This document shows, piece by piece, positions 14,405-27,051 of a DNA stretch of 64,000 nt (the first letter of the stretch is position 1; the number at the start of each line of letters is the position of its first letter). The stretch is taken from assembly GCA_947095535.1 (NCBI GenBank), contig OX352774.1:117307996-117371995 (forward strand), read 5' to 3'. The stretch is from Poecilobothrus nobilitatus. Taxonomy: Eukaryota; Arthropoda; Insecta; Diptera; Dolichopodidae. The notes beneath the pieces are model-generated. The model was not told the origin of the DNA. It saw only the letters and a list, made by a program, of their open reading frames with translations, and did not search any database. Both the position numbers and the translations under genes were made by a program.

Positions 14405-16170
14405 CATCTCAGGAACATAAAGAAAACTTGCCAGAACACCATTCTATTAAATTTAAAGGTTCTACTTTTGTTGGTTTTGGAGATATGCTCGTTGCTCTTG
14501 TGCTCGTCCGGAAGTTTCCAAAATACGAACCCATGGTTCAAATTCTTTCAAATGTCAGTTTCCAATTTTACAGAAAAGGAAACATAACAGAACACCTTTG
14601 TACTAAAAATAAAAGTTCTATCTTTGTTGGTTGTGGAGATATACTCGTTTGATCTGGGGCTCGTCCGGAAGCTTTCAAGATTTGAACCCATGGACCAAAT
14701 CCTCACAAATTTCAGAAACATAAATCAAACATGAAGGAACACCATTCTGCCTAATTTAAAGGTTATATCTTTGTTGCATTTGGAGATAATATCATTTGCT
14801 CTGAGGCTCGTTCGGAAGCTTTCAAAATCCGAACCCAAGGATCAAATCCTCTCAAATTTCAGAGGCCTAAATCATACATGAAAGAACACCATTATGCCAA
14901 AAGTAAAGGTTATATATTTGTTGTTTTTGGAGATAATCTCATTTGCTCTGGGGCTCGTTCGGAAGCTTCCAAAATCCAAACCCATGGACCACATCCTCTT
15001 AAATTTTAGAGACATAAATCAAACTGGAAGAAACATCATTATAAAAAATTTAAAGGTTCTATCTTTATTGGTTTTGGAGATAATCTCGTTTGCTCTGGGG
15101 CTCGTTCGGAAGTTTCCAAAACCCGAACCCATGGACCAAATCTTCTCACATTTCAGAGACTTAAATAAAACATGAAAGAACACCACCCTGCCAAATTTAA
15201 AGGTTATATCTTTGTTGGTTTTGGAGATAATCTCATTTGCTCTGGTGCTCGTTGGGAAGCTTCCAAATCCAAACCCATGGACCAAATCCTCTTAAATTTC
15301 AGAGACCTAAATCATACATGAAAGAACACCATTCTGCCAAAAGTAAAGGTTATATCTTTATTGGTTTTGGAGATAATCTCATTTGCTCTGGGGCTCGTTC
15401 GGAAGCTTCCAAATCCAAACTCATGGACCAAATCCTCTTAAATTTCAGAGACATAAGTCGAACGGGAAGGAACACCACCCTGCCAAATTTAAAGGTTATA
15501 TCTTTGTTGGTTTTGGAGATAATCTCATTTGCTCTGGTGCTCGTTCGGAAGCTTCCAAATCCAAACCCATGGACCAAATCCTCTTAAATTTCAGAGGCCT
15601 AAATCATACATGAAAGAACACCACCCTGCCAAATTTAAAGGTTATATCTTTGTTGGTTTTGGAGATAATCTCATTTGCTCTGGTGCTCGTTGGGAAGCTT
15701 CCAAATCCAAACCCATGTACCAAATCCTCTTAAATTTCAGAAGCCTAAATCATACATGAAAGAACACCATTCTGCCAAAAGTAAAGGTTATATCTTTATT
15801 GGTTTTGGAGATAATCTCGTTTGCTCTGGGGCTCGTTCGGAAGTTTCCAAAAGCCGAACCCATGGACCAAATCTTCTCACATTTCAGAGACTTAAATAAA
15901 ACATGAAAGAACACCACCCTGCCAAATTTAAAGGTTCTATCTTTGTTTGTTTTGGAGATAATCTCATTTGCTCTGGTGCTCGTTCGGAAGCTTCCAAAAC
16001 CCAAACCCATGGACCAAATCCTCTTAAATTTCAGAGACATAAATCGAACGGGAAGAAACAGCATTGTACAAAATTTGAAGGTTCTATCTTTGTTGCTTTT
16101 GGAGATAATCTCGTTTGCGGAGATTATCTCCAAAAGCCCGGAATCATTCGGAAGCTTCCAGAATCCGAAC
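14405..16170. repeat. Tandem array, 146-bp unit, about 12 copies
   Basis: The marker atgaaagaacacca recurs at 15318, 15610 and 15756, exact multiples of 146 bp apart. Each unit carries cccatggaccaaatcctc, tttcagag, gaacaccac, ttggttttggagataatctc and gctcgttcggaagc in that order. The middle units (about 14880-16060) are the most alike and the edges are degenerate. Several short open frames fall in the array in both strands only because 146 is not a multiple of three; they are not genes. Confidence 0.9.
16109..16133. repeat. Perfect inverted repeat at the edge of the 146-bp array
   Basis: GGAGATAATCTC and GAGATTATCTCC flank a short spacer (gtttgcg), so the conserved block of the tandem unit is repeated inverted at once. 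This would fold into a 12-bp stem. It occurs in the last unit only. Confidence 0.7.
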
Positions 16171-16433
16171 CCATGGACGGATTTTGTCCAGATTCGAACT
16201 TAGCCTTTCTTTCGTAATTAGTAACCTACTATATAAATTTCATCAAGATAACATCATTATTTTTTGAGTTATCGTGCGTACGGACGGACGGACGGACGGA
16301 CATCGCTAAATCGACTCCGGCGGTGATCCTGATTCAGAATATATATATATGTCTATACCTAACTCGCTTCCTTTTGGTGGTTACAAACACCATACCAAAG
16401 TTAATATACCCTATACTTTAGGTGTAGGGTATA

Positions 16434-19106
16434 ATAAAATTATTTTGATTGTCAGAGACTACACTAATAACTAATAAGTAATAATATACAGAATTATTAA
16501 GGATAAAGTTTTTGAAAATGATTTATTTTCTTTTTCATTTAGTTGTTTGCGTCACTATGTTAATTACTGAATATTGTACGTGTACTTAAATGAATTTAAA
16601 TTTCAAAATTTATTCAGGGCCAGTGCTTCCATTGATGCAAACGGTACAATTGCACAGGGCGCCGAAATTTTTGAGCAGAAGATGCATAATCTTAATATTT
16701 TCTTTTCATATGTAAAATAATTTTCTAAAAATATTTAAATTAATTCATATAGAAATATTTCTAAAAATATATATTTATCTAAAAACTTTAACTTTATAAT
16801 AAATAATAATTTATAAATCAAAGATCTGGAAAAAATATTGCACCACTAAATAATACAATATATATATAATATATATAGCCTTTATAATACAAAAAGAAAT
16901 TTTATATTTGCACTTGTCATACGAAATCAAAAGACACACGTATACTGGCTGTTATTCGTTTCTAACAATTTATTTTGGAATTATCGCAAGTAAAAATTGT
17001 TTCTTAAAAGTAATGTAATACTGCCTGTATTTCTTGATCATTTCACTGAATTTCATTTGCCTGTATTTTTCATTTCGCTCTCCATACATTCATAAATTTT
17101 AAAATTTCCAAGAAAAAATAAAAACAAATTATGTATGTATATGTAAACCAGAGCGATTTTGGTGCAGATTTGCAATGTTTCCTCTTTCAATTATATCATA
17201 GATAGACACTATATTGCTTTGTTATTATGATACCTTTCCATGATATATTATTTTTTAATGATAACGAAATTGAGAAAGAGAGAATTGAGAAAGTCTTTTG
17301 ATTTGTGTCTGTATTCATTTTCATTTTTCAGTAATCAGTATTAATAAGACAAAAATAAACAGTGTACTCGGAATGTTATATGTATGTGATGTACATGTAA
17401 CTTGTGGAAGTTGTAACTTGTTAAATGCATTATATATTTTATAGAATATTGCTTATACCGAGACTCACATCAATTATCAGGCCATGAAGTGCAGAGAGTA
17501 AAAGCTTAATAGTGGGTCAGCTTTTAACAAATTTACACGTAGTCTGATGTAAAAAAAATAGTGGGCCAACTATAAATCTTGAAATAACACAAAAACCATT
17601 TACTTTATTCAATTTGGTCCAAAGACAAAATTAAAGTCGCACCTTTTTTACATGATTCATTAAACAAAAATATTTTAAAATATAATATTTTCATTCATAA
17701 ATATGCATTTAAAAAATGGTCTTCCTTTAAATTTTTTATTTTAAAAGCTTTTTAAGATAAATTGCGTCAATATCTCAATAGTATACGTCGAGACTACTTT
17801 TATACTTTGAAATTTTGTACATGTTTATACGGCTATAATCGAGACTCATATCAATTTTGAAATTATTCATACGCACGATACGTGAGAATCGATTGCAATT
17901 CTCTCATAACTACATTCATGTGTTTTCAGTTCTTCTTGGCCTGTTTATTTAGGTCTCGATTATACTTTATAGCTTAATACATCCTATACACTAATAAAAA
18001 GCGACACTATACAGTATATAGTATACAGTATACACTATCTTATATGATATTATATAGATATAGCCATATTCAAAACTGGAAATTGTAATTAAATTAGGTA
18101 CATTATTATGTATTTGTTTAAGATAGGAAAACAAAATAAATTGAAATGGAAGTAGTATAGAGAATAAATAGAATTAGTAACTCTTTGAATATTATTCTTT
18201 TTTGAATCGGTAGCATTTTTTAATTTTTAAATTCACCAGTTTAAAAATATAAAAAGTGTTAAATGAAGATTGTAGATATCGACCTACGTGGGACACATTG
18301 CTACAAAAAAATTAATCGGAAATCTTACTTCAAGGATGATGTGATAACAGGTTTATTAGGGCGCAAAATTTCAAAACTGTGCAGAGCGCCGATCCTATTA
18401 GGCCGTACTCGATACTTCTCTCATTCGGCTTCTTGTCAGATATTCTTAATAGGAATTCATTTCAGAGGAATTGTCCTAACAAATGAAATTCTTTTCGGGG
18501 ATTTCAAAAGTTATTCACAATTTAGTCTCTCTGGTTTTTTATAAATTTAGTCATATCGATTCTTATTGTCATTTCTTTGGCTTTCTTTAATCTTTTCTTC
18601 ATGATTTCAAACTTTACATCAATTTTAGCTCTTTTAAAATCAACTTGAAGTAGGTTTATGTAATAAATCGTTTTTATTTCTACACCAACTTCTCTTTTAC
18701 TAACTTATTTTTCAACCATTCGATTATCTGTCCTAAACAAGCAAAATAGTATGCATCCCATTAGTTCAAATTTATAGCCTGAAATTTCAAACATTCCTTG
18801 GACAATTTATATTACAAGAGAAAAGACTTTTCCATATTCTCCTAGTTGTGATTAATTTCGGTTCCGTACAATTTGATTTGTAGTGCTTTCTAAAAGCAAT
18901 GACAATCCTTTCTAGATTCCAAAAGGCAAATAATTACGTTTATAAAGTAGCATTACGCTTTATTCTGAAATAAAGATTTAATTTATGTCTCTTTTTTTTA
19001 TTGAAGTTTATAAATAAAATAATTTAAAAGAATAATCTTTCATTCCTTTGCAATATATTAATAATTAAAATGGTATAATCCTTTTAAAATTTTTTTTTTC
19101 GTTTAG
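16434..19106. other. Cyclase intron 2, remaining part
   Basis: The sequence is mainly unassigned and AT-rich. At 16617 a stretch (cagggccagtgcttcc ... cagggcgccgaaatttt) resembles a hAT-type left terminus, but no matching right terminus was found. Direct-repeat-like phrases, cgagactcacatcaatt (17459) and cgagactcatatcaatt (17841), suggest another undefined repeat. Confidence 0.35.
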
Positions 19107-19268
19107 GATAACCATTGCTTACGGATTAAATTACTTGGTGATTGTTATTATTGTGTTTCAATGTTTGAAGATCATAATTGGAAAACAAGACCAGATCATG
19201 CTGTTTGTAGTGTTGAAACTGGATTACATATGATTAAAGCAATTAAAAATGTTAGGCATTCTACACAG
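19107..19268 (+). CDS. Cyclase exon 3: second catalytic Asp
   Basis: The exon is 162 bp, phase 0, with acceptor gtttag and donor gtaagt. It opens [18 protein letters not shown]; the Asp in LGDCYYC is the second metal-binding aspartate of class III cyclases. It continues [17 protein letters not shown] and ends [10 protein letters not shown]. The [16 protein letters not shown] string is the strongest pointer to insect Ac78C rather than to the AC2, AC5/6 or AC9 types. Confidence 0.92.
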
Positions 19269-19460
19269 GTAAGTGAACATATAAAAAAAATTAAGAATTG
19301 GCTGTAATATGTCAATGATGCTAACGGTATTTCAATCGATTCCCTATTCTTAAAGTTTTTTGATGCTTTAATTTATCACTTTTATTTTTTTTTAATTTAG
19401 ATAATTAATTATTATTTTTCTTTAAATTTTATTTTATTAAATTAATAAAAAAAACTGCAG

Positions 19461-19597
19461 GTTGAACTTGATATGAGAATTGGTATACATAGTGGTTCAG
19501 CTATGTGCGGTGTTTTAGGTAATAAAAAATGGCATTTTGATGTATGGTCAAATGATGTTATAATTGCAAATCATATGGAAGCTAGTGGTAAACCAGG
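19461..19597 (+). CDS. Cyclase exon 4: C1a core
   Basis: The acceptor is aaaactgcag and the donor gtaagt. It reads [20 protein letters not shown] and [20 protein letters not shown], the conserved centre of C1a. It ends on GG of a Gly codon split with exon 5 (phase 2). Confidence 0.92.
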
Positions 19598-20100
19598 GTA
19601 AGTTTTTATTGATACTATATTTATTGTTAAAATGCTTCCATCATCTTGTTTTGGTTATTTCACTTAACTTAATAATTATGATTACATCCACATTATTCAC
19701 AAACTAGCACATATTGATCTTTAATATCTTAACTTAAACTTAATCGATAATTGTTCAGTTAATTAAATCTTAGATTAAAATTTTATTGCTTGGAAATTTT
19801 TTCCTTTCCACATATGTATGTCTCACCAATAAATAATATGTTTTAAACTTTCACTTTGTTTTATTGAATAAGAAAACTATTTCTACCCCGTAAACTGTAT
19901 ATATGAGATCCACCAACTCTATGCTCGTATTTAAACGCTTATTAAAAAAATTTCTTATGACTACCTAATCCTTTATAATTCTATATTTCATAAATTAAAA
20001 CAAAAAATGTTCACCTGATTAAAATTTTTTAAATATAGAACTTATCGTTATTGTTAAAAAAATTTTATTGCCTAGTGTTAAGTGTTAATTGTTATAATAA

Positions 20101-20756
20101 CGAGGAAGAATACAGTTGCCTTTGTCAACTCTTAGATACCCGTACGAACCGTTAGTATGTTCACAGCCTGTCACTCTGCTTACAATATTATTTTTTTAAT
20201 ATTTTAGTATTTTAAAATAATTTGGGTGAATTTTATAATTTCTAGAACTATGGGTTGTACATATATTCAAACTGTATGTTTACACATTCTTCAAAAGCAG
20301 ATTTTAACCTTGCACATAACGATTATCAATCCAAAACTTTTTCAAATATTCTATAGTACCATTTAATACTAAGCGGTAAATGTATATTAAATTTACTAAG
20401 AATAAAATAGTAAATATAATTTTAAATATTATATTATATTAATGCGCACATAGTATATTTATATTGTTATTAAAAATATTTCCATTCATAGAATAATTTC
20501 TTATAAGTACAATAAAATACATATATGTATGTAAATACGGCGCTATATAATATACATCTATACTCTTATCATTCATTCATCAGTGACATATACGATATGT
20601 AAATAAACATGATATTATATAAGTATATATGTATATCAATATCATATAAATAAAAATTCTTCAAGCAACCGTTATGTTGTTTATTTATTTACATTTTGTT
20701 GTACTACGCATTATATCTTCAACAATTTCAAATTAACGAGTAAAACAAAATGCAAA
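20101..20756 (+). mobile_element. Family B DINE/Helentron-like element, hairpin-end copy (partial)
   Basis: It starts cgaggaagaatacag, followed by the hairpin AGTTG-cctttgt-CAACT and then ATACCCGTACGAA. About 650 bp follow with high similarity to 20757 onward, and the copy stops exactly where the next cgaggaagaatacag begins. It is therefore a truncated head-to-tail duplicate of the hairpin-end half of family B. Confidence 0.75.
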
Positions 20757-22714
20757 CGAGGAAGAATACAGTTGACTTTGTCAACTTTTAGATACCCGTA
20801 CGAACCGTTAGTATGTTCACAGCCTGTCACTCTGCTTACAATATTATTTTTTTAATATTTTAGTATTTTAAAATAATTTGGGTGAATTTTATAATTTCTA
20901 GTACTATGGGTTGTACATATATTCAAACTATATGTTTATATGTACATTCTTCAAAAGCAGATTCTAACCTTTCACATAACGATTATCAATCCAAAACTTT
21001 TTCAAATATTATATAGTATCATTTAATACTAAGCGGTAAATGTATATTAAATTTACTAAGTACAAAACAGTAAATATAATTTTATTTTTATTTATTTTTA
21101 TTTATATTAATATTACATACATAAATGTAATGTAATATTATTGAACCATCGGCTACTAAGGCCATTATAGGTTTTTATACTATTATTAAATTATATACTA
21201 ACATTATTTATTTTGTTTATATTATATACTATATATTTATATTATATTTGGTCGTAAGGGGGTAAGTAAAGAAAAAAACACTTACGACCTGTGCAGGGAT
21301 CGAACCCACACTTCTTCGGTTAATACACCACACGCCTACCCACTAGGCTACCGAAGCCCCCATATAATTTTAAATATTATATTATATTCAAATATTCTAT
21401 AGTACCATTTAATACTAAGCGGTAAATGTATATTAAATTTATTAAGTACAAAACAGTAAATATAATTTTAAATATTATATTATATTATATTTAAATATTC
21501 CATTGACAGAATAATTTCTTATAAGTACAATAAAATACATATATGTATGTAAATACGGCACTATATAATATACATATATACTCTTATCATTCACTCACTA
21601 GTGGCATATACGATATGTAAATAAACATGATATTATATAAGTATGTATATCAATATCATTATAAATAAAAATTCTTCAAGCTACCGTTATGTTGTTTATT
21701 TATTTACATTTTTTTGTAATACGCATTATATCCTCAACAATTTCAAATTATCGAGTAAAACAAATGCAAAAAATTTGTTGAAGAAATTTGTTAGAAAATT
21801 TGAAAAAATCAAGTAACACTTTCGTTAATTATAAAGTAACCCTACATTATTAAAAAAAGTTGTTAACAGAAATAAGAGTATAATGTTGAAGCTTTAATTT
21901 TTGTGTATTACTTAAAAAAAATTTTAACAGGTGTTCAAGTTACAGGTGTTTAAAAATAGGAAATTTTCAGTTTTTGACCCCTTACAGCTCCTAAACGGGG
22001 GGTGATACAAAAAAAATTTATGAAATGACTCATACTTACTTTCAAAGATCTAACTTCTGTCAAAATTTCAAGTTTCCAACTTAAACCGTTTAGAAGATAG
22101 AAGGGTTAAAGGATTTTGCAAAATTTGAGTTTCGCATAACGGTAAATTAAGACACTGTATGTCATACCTATATATTTATTGTATACATACTTTTAAAGCT
22201 AATAAAAGTAGTAATCGTTTGGCGTTTTCAAAATGAAGATATATCTTATACAACTTGTGCTATAACAATTTAAATATAGAGCTTTTTTGAACTTTTGGGG
22301 AGCTGTAGCTCCGTAACGGGTGGGGCTACAAAAAAAAGTTATTAAAAATAAAATTAATATTTTTATGAGATTTATCAGCAGTTAAAATTTCATAGCTCTA
22401 TTTCAAAAAAAAAGTGGGGATCTAAAAGTTAGGTGTTCGAGAGCTACCCTAAGTTTTGGTCCAAACTCAACCAAAAAAAATATGGAACCTACAAATTTTT
22501 CCCAGAATATTTTGCGTAAATTTCAAGATTCTAGCTTTCTTAGTTTTTGAGTTAGCGTGCTGACGGACGGACGGACGGACGGACATGGCTCAAAAGTCTT
22601 AGAATTTTTTTCTGATCCGATCCATACCTTTGAAGGTATATCTAGCTCGCTTATTTCGAGGTGTTACAAACGGAGGAGTAATTTTATTATACCCGATCCT
22701 ATTGTACGGGTATA
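20757..22714 (+). mobile_element. Family B DINE/Helentron-like element, full copy
   Basis: It starts cgaggaagaatacag with a perfect hairpin, AGTTGAC-ttt-GTCAACT, then ATACCCGTAC. It ends TGTACGGGTATA after a (GGAC)n tract, tccatacctttgaaggtatatctagctcgct and a Cys-free AT stretch. The subterminal inverted repeat is ATACCCGTAC/GTACGGGTAT. The body (21770-22500) carries ttacagctcctaaacgg, which is repeated at 24.4-25.3 kb. A SINE is inserted at 21085-21361. There is no coding capacity. The architecture matches DINE-1/INE-1-like, Helentron-derived elements. Confidence 0.72.
21085..21361 (-). mobile_element. tRNA-derived SINE, family A, copy 1
   Basis: On the minus strand the head has A box TAGCCTAGTGGG and B box GGTTCGATCCC, the tail is (TAAA)n-like. 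The target duplication ATATAATTTTA flanks it (21074-21084 and 21362-21372). After the SINE about 110 bp of the surrounding family B sequence (from caaatattctatagtaccat) is repeated, so the site was also rearranged. It is inserted in the family B element. Confidence 0.9.
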
Positions 22715-24142
22715 AAGAGAAGTTGTATGGCAACTACCCGAACCTGTCATATCATCACAACCAAATTTTACAGAAGTTGTTGCCATAAAAATTGATCATC
22801 ATTCGCAAAATTTCAGATACCTAGATTGGATAGACATTGGGTCATTTCCATTTAAAGAAAGAAGTTGTATGGCAGCTACTCGAACCCGGCGGCACCACTA
22901 CAACCAAATTTTACAGAAGTTGTTACCGTAAAACTTGATCATCATTCGCAAAATTTCAGATACCTAAATTGGATAAACACTGCGTCATTTCCATTTAAAG
23001 AAAGAAGTTGTATGGCAGCTACTCGAACGCGGCGGCCGAAAATGCTGGAGTTAAATAGCAGAACTAAAAATTTTGCAAAAGTGACGTAAAAAAAATGTCA
23101 GCCTCCTAGCTCCTTTATTTTTTGAGTTATCGTGCGGACGGACCCTGAGTTATTTTCATTTAATAAGAGAAGTTGTGTGGCATCTACCCGAAGCTGTTGC
23201 ACCAGCACAACCAAATTTTGCAGAAGTTGTTGCCATAAAACTTGATCATTATTTGTATAATTTCAGACGCCTAGCTTCATTAAGTTCCAAGAGGTGCAAG
23301 AAGCCTGAAGCGGCTGCTCTAGACCAACCAAATTTTATAAAAGTTGTTGGCATGTAACTCGACACCTCTTTACTAATTTTCAGATTTCTAGCTTCAATAT
23401 ACACTGAGTTATTCTCATTTAAACGGATAAGTTGTATGGCAGCTACCCGAACCCGTCGCATCACCACAACCAAATTTTTGAAAAGTTGTTGCCATAAAAC
23501 TTGATCATCATTTGCAAAATTTCAGAAACCTAGCTTAAATAGATACTGAGTTATTTCTATTTAAAGAAAGAAGTTGTATGGGAGCTACTCGAACCCGGCG
23601 GCACCACCACAACCAAATTTTACAGAAGTTGTTACCATAAAACTTGATAATCATTCGCAAAATTTCAGAAACCTAGCTTAAATAGATACTGAGTTATTTC
23701 TATTTAAAGAAAGAAGTTGTATGGGAGCTACTCGAACCCGGCGGCACCACCACAACCAAATTTTACAGAAGTTGTTACCATAAAACTTGATCATCATCGC
23801 AAAATTTCAGATACCTAGATTGGATAGACACTGCGTCATTTCCATTTAAAGAAAGAAGTTGTATGGCAGCTACTCGAACCCGCCGATCGAAAATGTTGGA
23901 TTTAAATAGCAGAACTAACAATTTTGCAAAAGTGACGTAAAAAAAATTTCAGCCTCCTAGCTCCGTTATTTTTTGAGTTATCGTGCGGACGGACGGACGC
24001 ACGTACATGGCTTAATCGACTCAGAATTTGATTCTGAGCCAATCCATACCTTTGACACTATATCTAGCTCTACTCCTTTAAGAGGTCACAAACGTAATGG
24101 CAAATTTATTATACCGTTGAACATAGTTCATACGGGTATAAA
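22715..24142 (+). mobile_element. Family C DINE/Helentron-like element lacking its hairpin end
   Basis: It begins directly after the family B terminus with the tandem units (aagttgtatggcagctac ... cgaacc ... aaccaaattttacagaagttgtt). It ends with the non-hairpin block: tgcggacggacgg, cttaatcgactcagaatt, ccatacctttgacac, gaacatagttcatacgggtata. The family C hairpin end (gaggaagagtgcagt) is absent. It abuts family B on both sides, making a head-to-tail series from 20.1 to 25.3 kb. Confidence 0.7.
22720..23900. repeat. Tandem array, ~142-bp unit, family C
   Basis: The marker aagttgtatgg recurs at 23571, 23713 and 23856 (142 and 143 bp apart), and less regularly upstream. Units alternate in variants, some with a ctctagaccaaccaaattt block. 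Two adjoining units at 23530-23830 are almost identical, which indicates recent local duplication. Confidence 0.85.
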
Positions 24143-24383
24143 AAAACCAAATTTCAAAATATTTTTTGAAAGATATGAGAAAAATTAAAATTTTTCTACC
24201 TACGTAGAAAAATATCTGGCAAAAAACAAATTCCTTCTCGATTTGTGTCTTGGATTACATATTTTTCTTGGCGTACTAAGCTGTGTACTGCTTGAGAAAA
24301 ATGGAAAAAATTAGTAAAAAGTTTTTGCCGACAAAAATTTTGACGTTAAATTATAAAATTATATTTTTTTGAGCTGACATATA

Positions 24384-25322
24384 ACCTGAAAACTATACTT
24401 AAAACAAAAAAAAAAGAAATTTGTTAGAAAAATTGAGAAAAAATCAAGTCACAGTTTCGTCAATTTTAAGGTAACCCTATGCTATTAAGAAAAATTGTTA
24501 ACAGAAATAAAATTATAATGTTAAAGCTTTAATTTTTACGTATTACTTGAAAAAAATTTCAACAAGTGTTCAAGTTACAGGTGTTTAAAAATAGGAAATT
24601 TTCAGTTTTTTATCCCTTACAGCTCCTAATCGGGGGTGATACAAAACAATTTTCTGAAATGGCTCATACTTATTTTAAAAGATCTAACGTCTGTCAAAAT
24701 TTCAAATTTCGAACTTAAACCATTTAGAAGTTAGAAGGGTTAAAGAATTTTCCAATAATTCAGTTTCGGATAACAGTAAATTAAGACACTGTATAGCACC
24801 AGTATATATTTATTATATACATAATTGTAAAGCTCATAATAGCAGCTATCGTTTGGCAGATAGAAGATATACCTTATATAACTTGTGTTATAACAATTTA
24901 AATATAGATATTTTTCGAATTTTGGGTAGCTGTAGCTTCGTAACGGGTAGGACTACAGAAAAAAGTTCTTCCATAAAATTTTCATAACTTTTTTGGGATA
25001 TCTATCCATAATTAAAATTTTATGGCTCTACTTCAAACGATGTAGAACTTTGAAATATTTGTATGAAAAAAGTGAAGATCAAAAAGGCAGTTGTTCAAGA
25101 GGTACCCGAAGTTTTGGTCAAAATCACCTACAAATTGATCGGAAAATATTTTGTGTTAATTTCAATACTCTAGCTTTCTTAGTTTTTGAGTGTGCGTGCT
25201 GACGAACGGAAGGACGGACAAAGCTTAATCGACTCAGAATTTAATTCTGATCCCATCCACACCTTTGAAGGTATATCTAGCTTGCTTAATTCTATACCCG
25301 ATACTTGTCGTACGGGTATAAA
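24384..25322 (+). mobile_element. Family B element, non-hairpin half
   Basis: It repeats 21770-22714 block by block: gaaatttgttagaaaa, gttgttaacagaaataa, caagttacaggtgtttaaaaatagg, cttacagctcctaa, then the GAC-rich tract, cacacctttgaaggtatatctagc and a terminal GTACGGGTATA. The hairpin half is missing, consistent with its having been displaced by the family C element upstream. Confidence 0.7.
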
Positions 25323-26536
25323 CATATTAAAATAGAGATTTTTTTGAAGGGCTTCTTTGAGTATACTACATAAAAGCATTCTAAACACTACCATTTGCGA
25401 GTTTGTGACTACCTAATTAAAATCATTCTCAATAATCTCAATTCTCATATACAGAGAATACATACACAATTTTGAATTTAAACAAATATTGCTAGGTAAT
25501 GTGGTACTTGAGATAATGTGGTATTTGAGAATATAGAGTTTCATTCTCAAATACTTTTAATATTTAGAAATGTTGCCCGTACAGTTGGAATTTGTTAAAT
25601 TTGAAATTATCTGTTGTTAAGTTAAAATTATTAGTTGTTAAATGTTGCGTGAATAAGTCGTACCTATTTAAACATTTTGTGAATTTTTATTTGTGAAATA
25701 GGATTACTCGTTAGGTAGTGGTTATTAAATTTAAAATGAATAGTGTGGTGATGTATTCGTATTATAACAATAATAATAGTAATAATAATAATAATTTTAA
25801 AAACATTGAACGTGTTTGAACGCTTTTATTTGATTGTTTTATGTTTAGTTGTTTTTCGTGTTTATTATTGCAAAATACAAAGTAATATAATATGTAATCT
25901 TAAATACTTTTACGTACAAGTAGTTGCACTTGTATGTATTTAAATGTTTGTAACAAATTAGTGTAATAATTACAATTTACAATTTTATGTCCGTAATGGT
26001 TGACACTACATAAATAAGTTGTTTCACGACATTAAGTTTCTTATGAAACCTATCTTTAGTTAAAATTTTGTTACTATGATGGAGCAGCTTCTACGGTATA
26101 GAAGTTTTGTAAATAAACAAACGGATGGACAAAACAAAATTAATAAGCGAATATATCAAAAATTTTTCAAATGTTCAAAAGTGAATGAAAAATGTTCGCT
26201 TATCAAAATTGAAAACAATTTATTCTCTAACTTTAAATATACCGACATTAACAGTCTGCTACAAATGCTGCCATTGCCACTATGGAACTTCTATTCTGTC
26301 GTTGATTTCATTTAGTTTTTACAATTAAAATTAAATCTCAAAATAATAATCCTTAAAGGATATTTTGTTAGAATATTATAACTAATATATAAATTGAATT
26401 CTCTATGAACCATTACCGAAATCTTTGTATCTCAATATATTGTACCTGTGTCAGGATTCTTCAAATTTAACTAATCAATTTTATTTTCTTCTTTATTTCT
26501 TTTTTTTCCAAATTTAAAAACAAAAATATTTTTTAG
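25323..26536. other. Cyclase intron 4, remaining part
   Basis: Nothing assignable. The small direct repeat gtggta(c/t)ttgaga... occurs near 25500-25530 and an (AAT)n tract near 25768-25795. An open stretch at 26076-26315 has no recognisable features. Confidence 0.4.
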
Positions 26537-26677
26537 ACGAGTTCATATATCAGAAGCAACATTAAAATGTTTGAATGAAGCATATGAAGTTGAACCTGGT
26601 AATGGTGCTAGTCGTGACAATTATTTAAAAGATATGAGTATTAAAACATATTTTATAAAAAGGAGTGAACCATTAAG
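26537..26677 (+). CDS. Cyclase exon 5: end of C1a
   Basis: The acceptor is attttttag and the donor gtaagt. One leading base completes Gly, then RVHISEATLKCLNEAYEVE, GNGASRDNYL and IKTYFIKRSEPL. TYFI and the RVHIS block are the usual end of C1a. It ends in phase 2. Confidence 0.92.
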
Positions 26678-27051
26678 GTAAGTTTATCATTTTCTAAATA
26701 TATATTCTTTAACAACTAACCTATGTTTTAAATCATTCGTTATGTAAATCACCATCCAATACCAAAAACTCAATAATCCTTATCGTTTAGAAAAAAAAAA
26801 CAAAAAAAAACAAAAATAACCCTATCATATTAACTTTTTAAATCTATATTTAATTTATTACATATCCTTTAAAATGAGATGTGATGAATCTACATTAGAT
26901 TTTCAAAAAATGATTTATAACATTATTTAGTATAATATATTAATAATATGTATTTATTGTAAATGCTCTTTAAAATTCATTCATTATTAAAAAACAATTT
27001 AATTTCTTGTCTAATCTCTATTTTTTTTTACATTTAATTTTATCCTCTTAG

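Larger units (their letters stand above)
14121..16433 (-). mobile_element. DINE-1/Helentron-like element, family A, long copy
   Basis: One end (14121) has aagtaaatgtaacag next to the hairpin AAGTCG-atgcaac-CGACTT, then ATACCCTACACCT. The other end finishes AGGTGTAGGGTATA, so the subterminal inverted repeat is ATACCCTACACCT/AGGTGTAGGGTAT. Near the second end are (GGAC)n, atcgactccgg and gatcctgattcagaatatat, the block known from dipteran INE-1/DINE-1 elements, which derive from non-autonomous Helentrons. The interior is a long tandem array. Orientation is set by taking the hairpin end as 3'. A second copy lies at 62.5-63.4 kb. No coding capacity. Confidence 0.75.

Noticed and set aside
14204..16217. 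Series of 74-127-codon open frames on both strands
   Set aside because: They are produced by the 146-bp tandem array; the same phrases recur in shifted frames, with no family signal.
16617..18405. A second hAT element with ends at 16617 and about 18405
   Set aside because: The left part looks like a hAT end (cagggccagtgcttcc ... gggcgccgaaatttt), but the right candidate matches it in direct, not inverted, orientation and there is no target duplication.
18263..18544. 93-codon frame in cyclase intron 2
   Set aside because: No motif or homologue recognised, and no promoter or splice context.
26076..26315. 79-codon frame upstream of cyclase exon 5
   Set aside because: Low-complexity, Asn/Lys-rich, no family signal. 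It neither joins exon 5 in frame nor shows splice sites.
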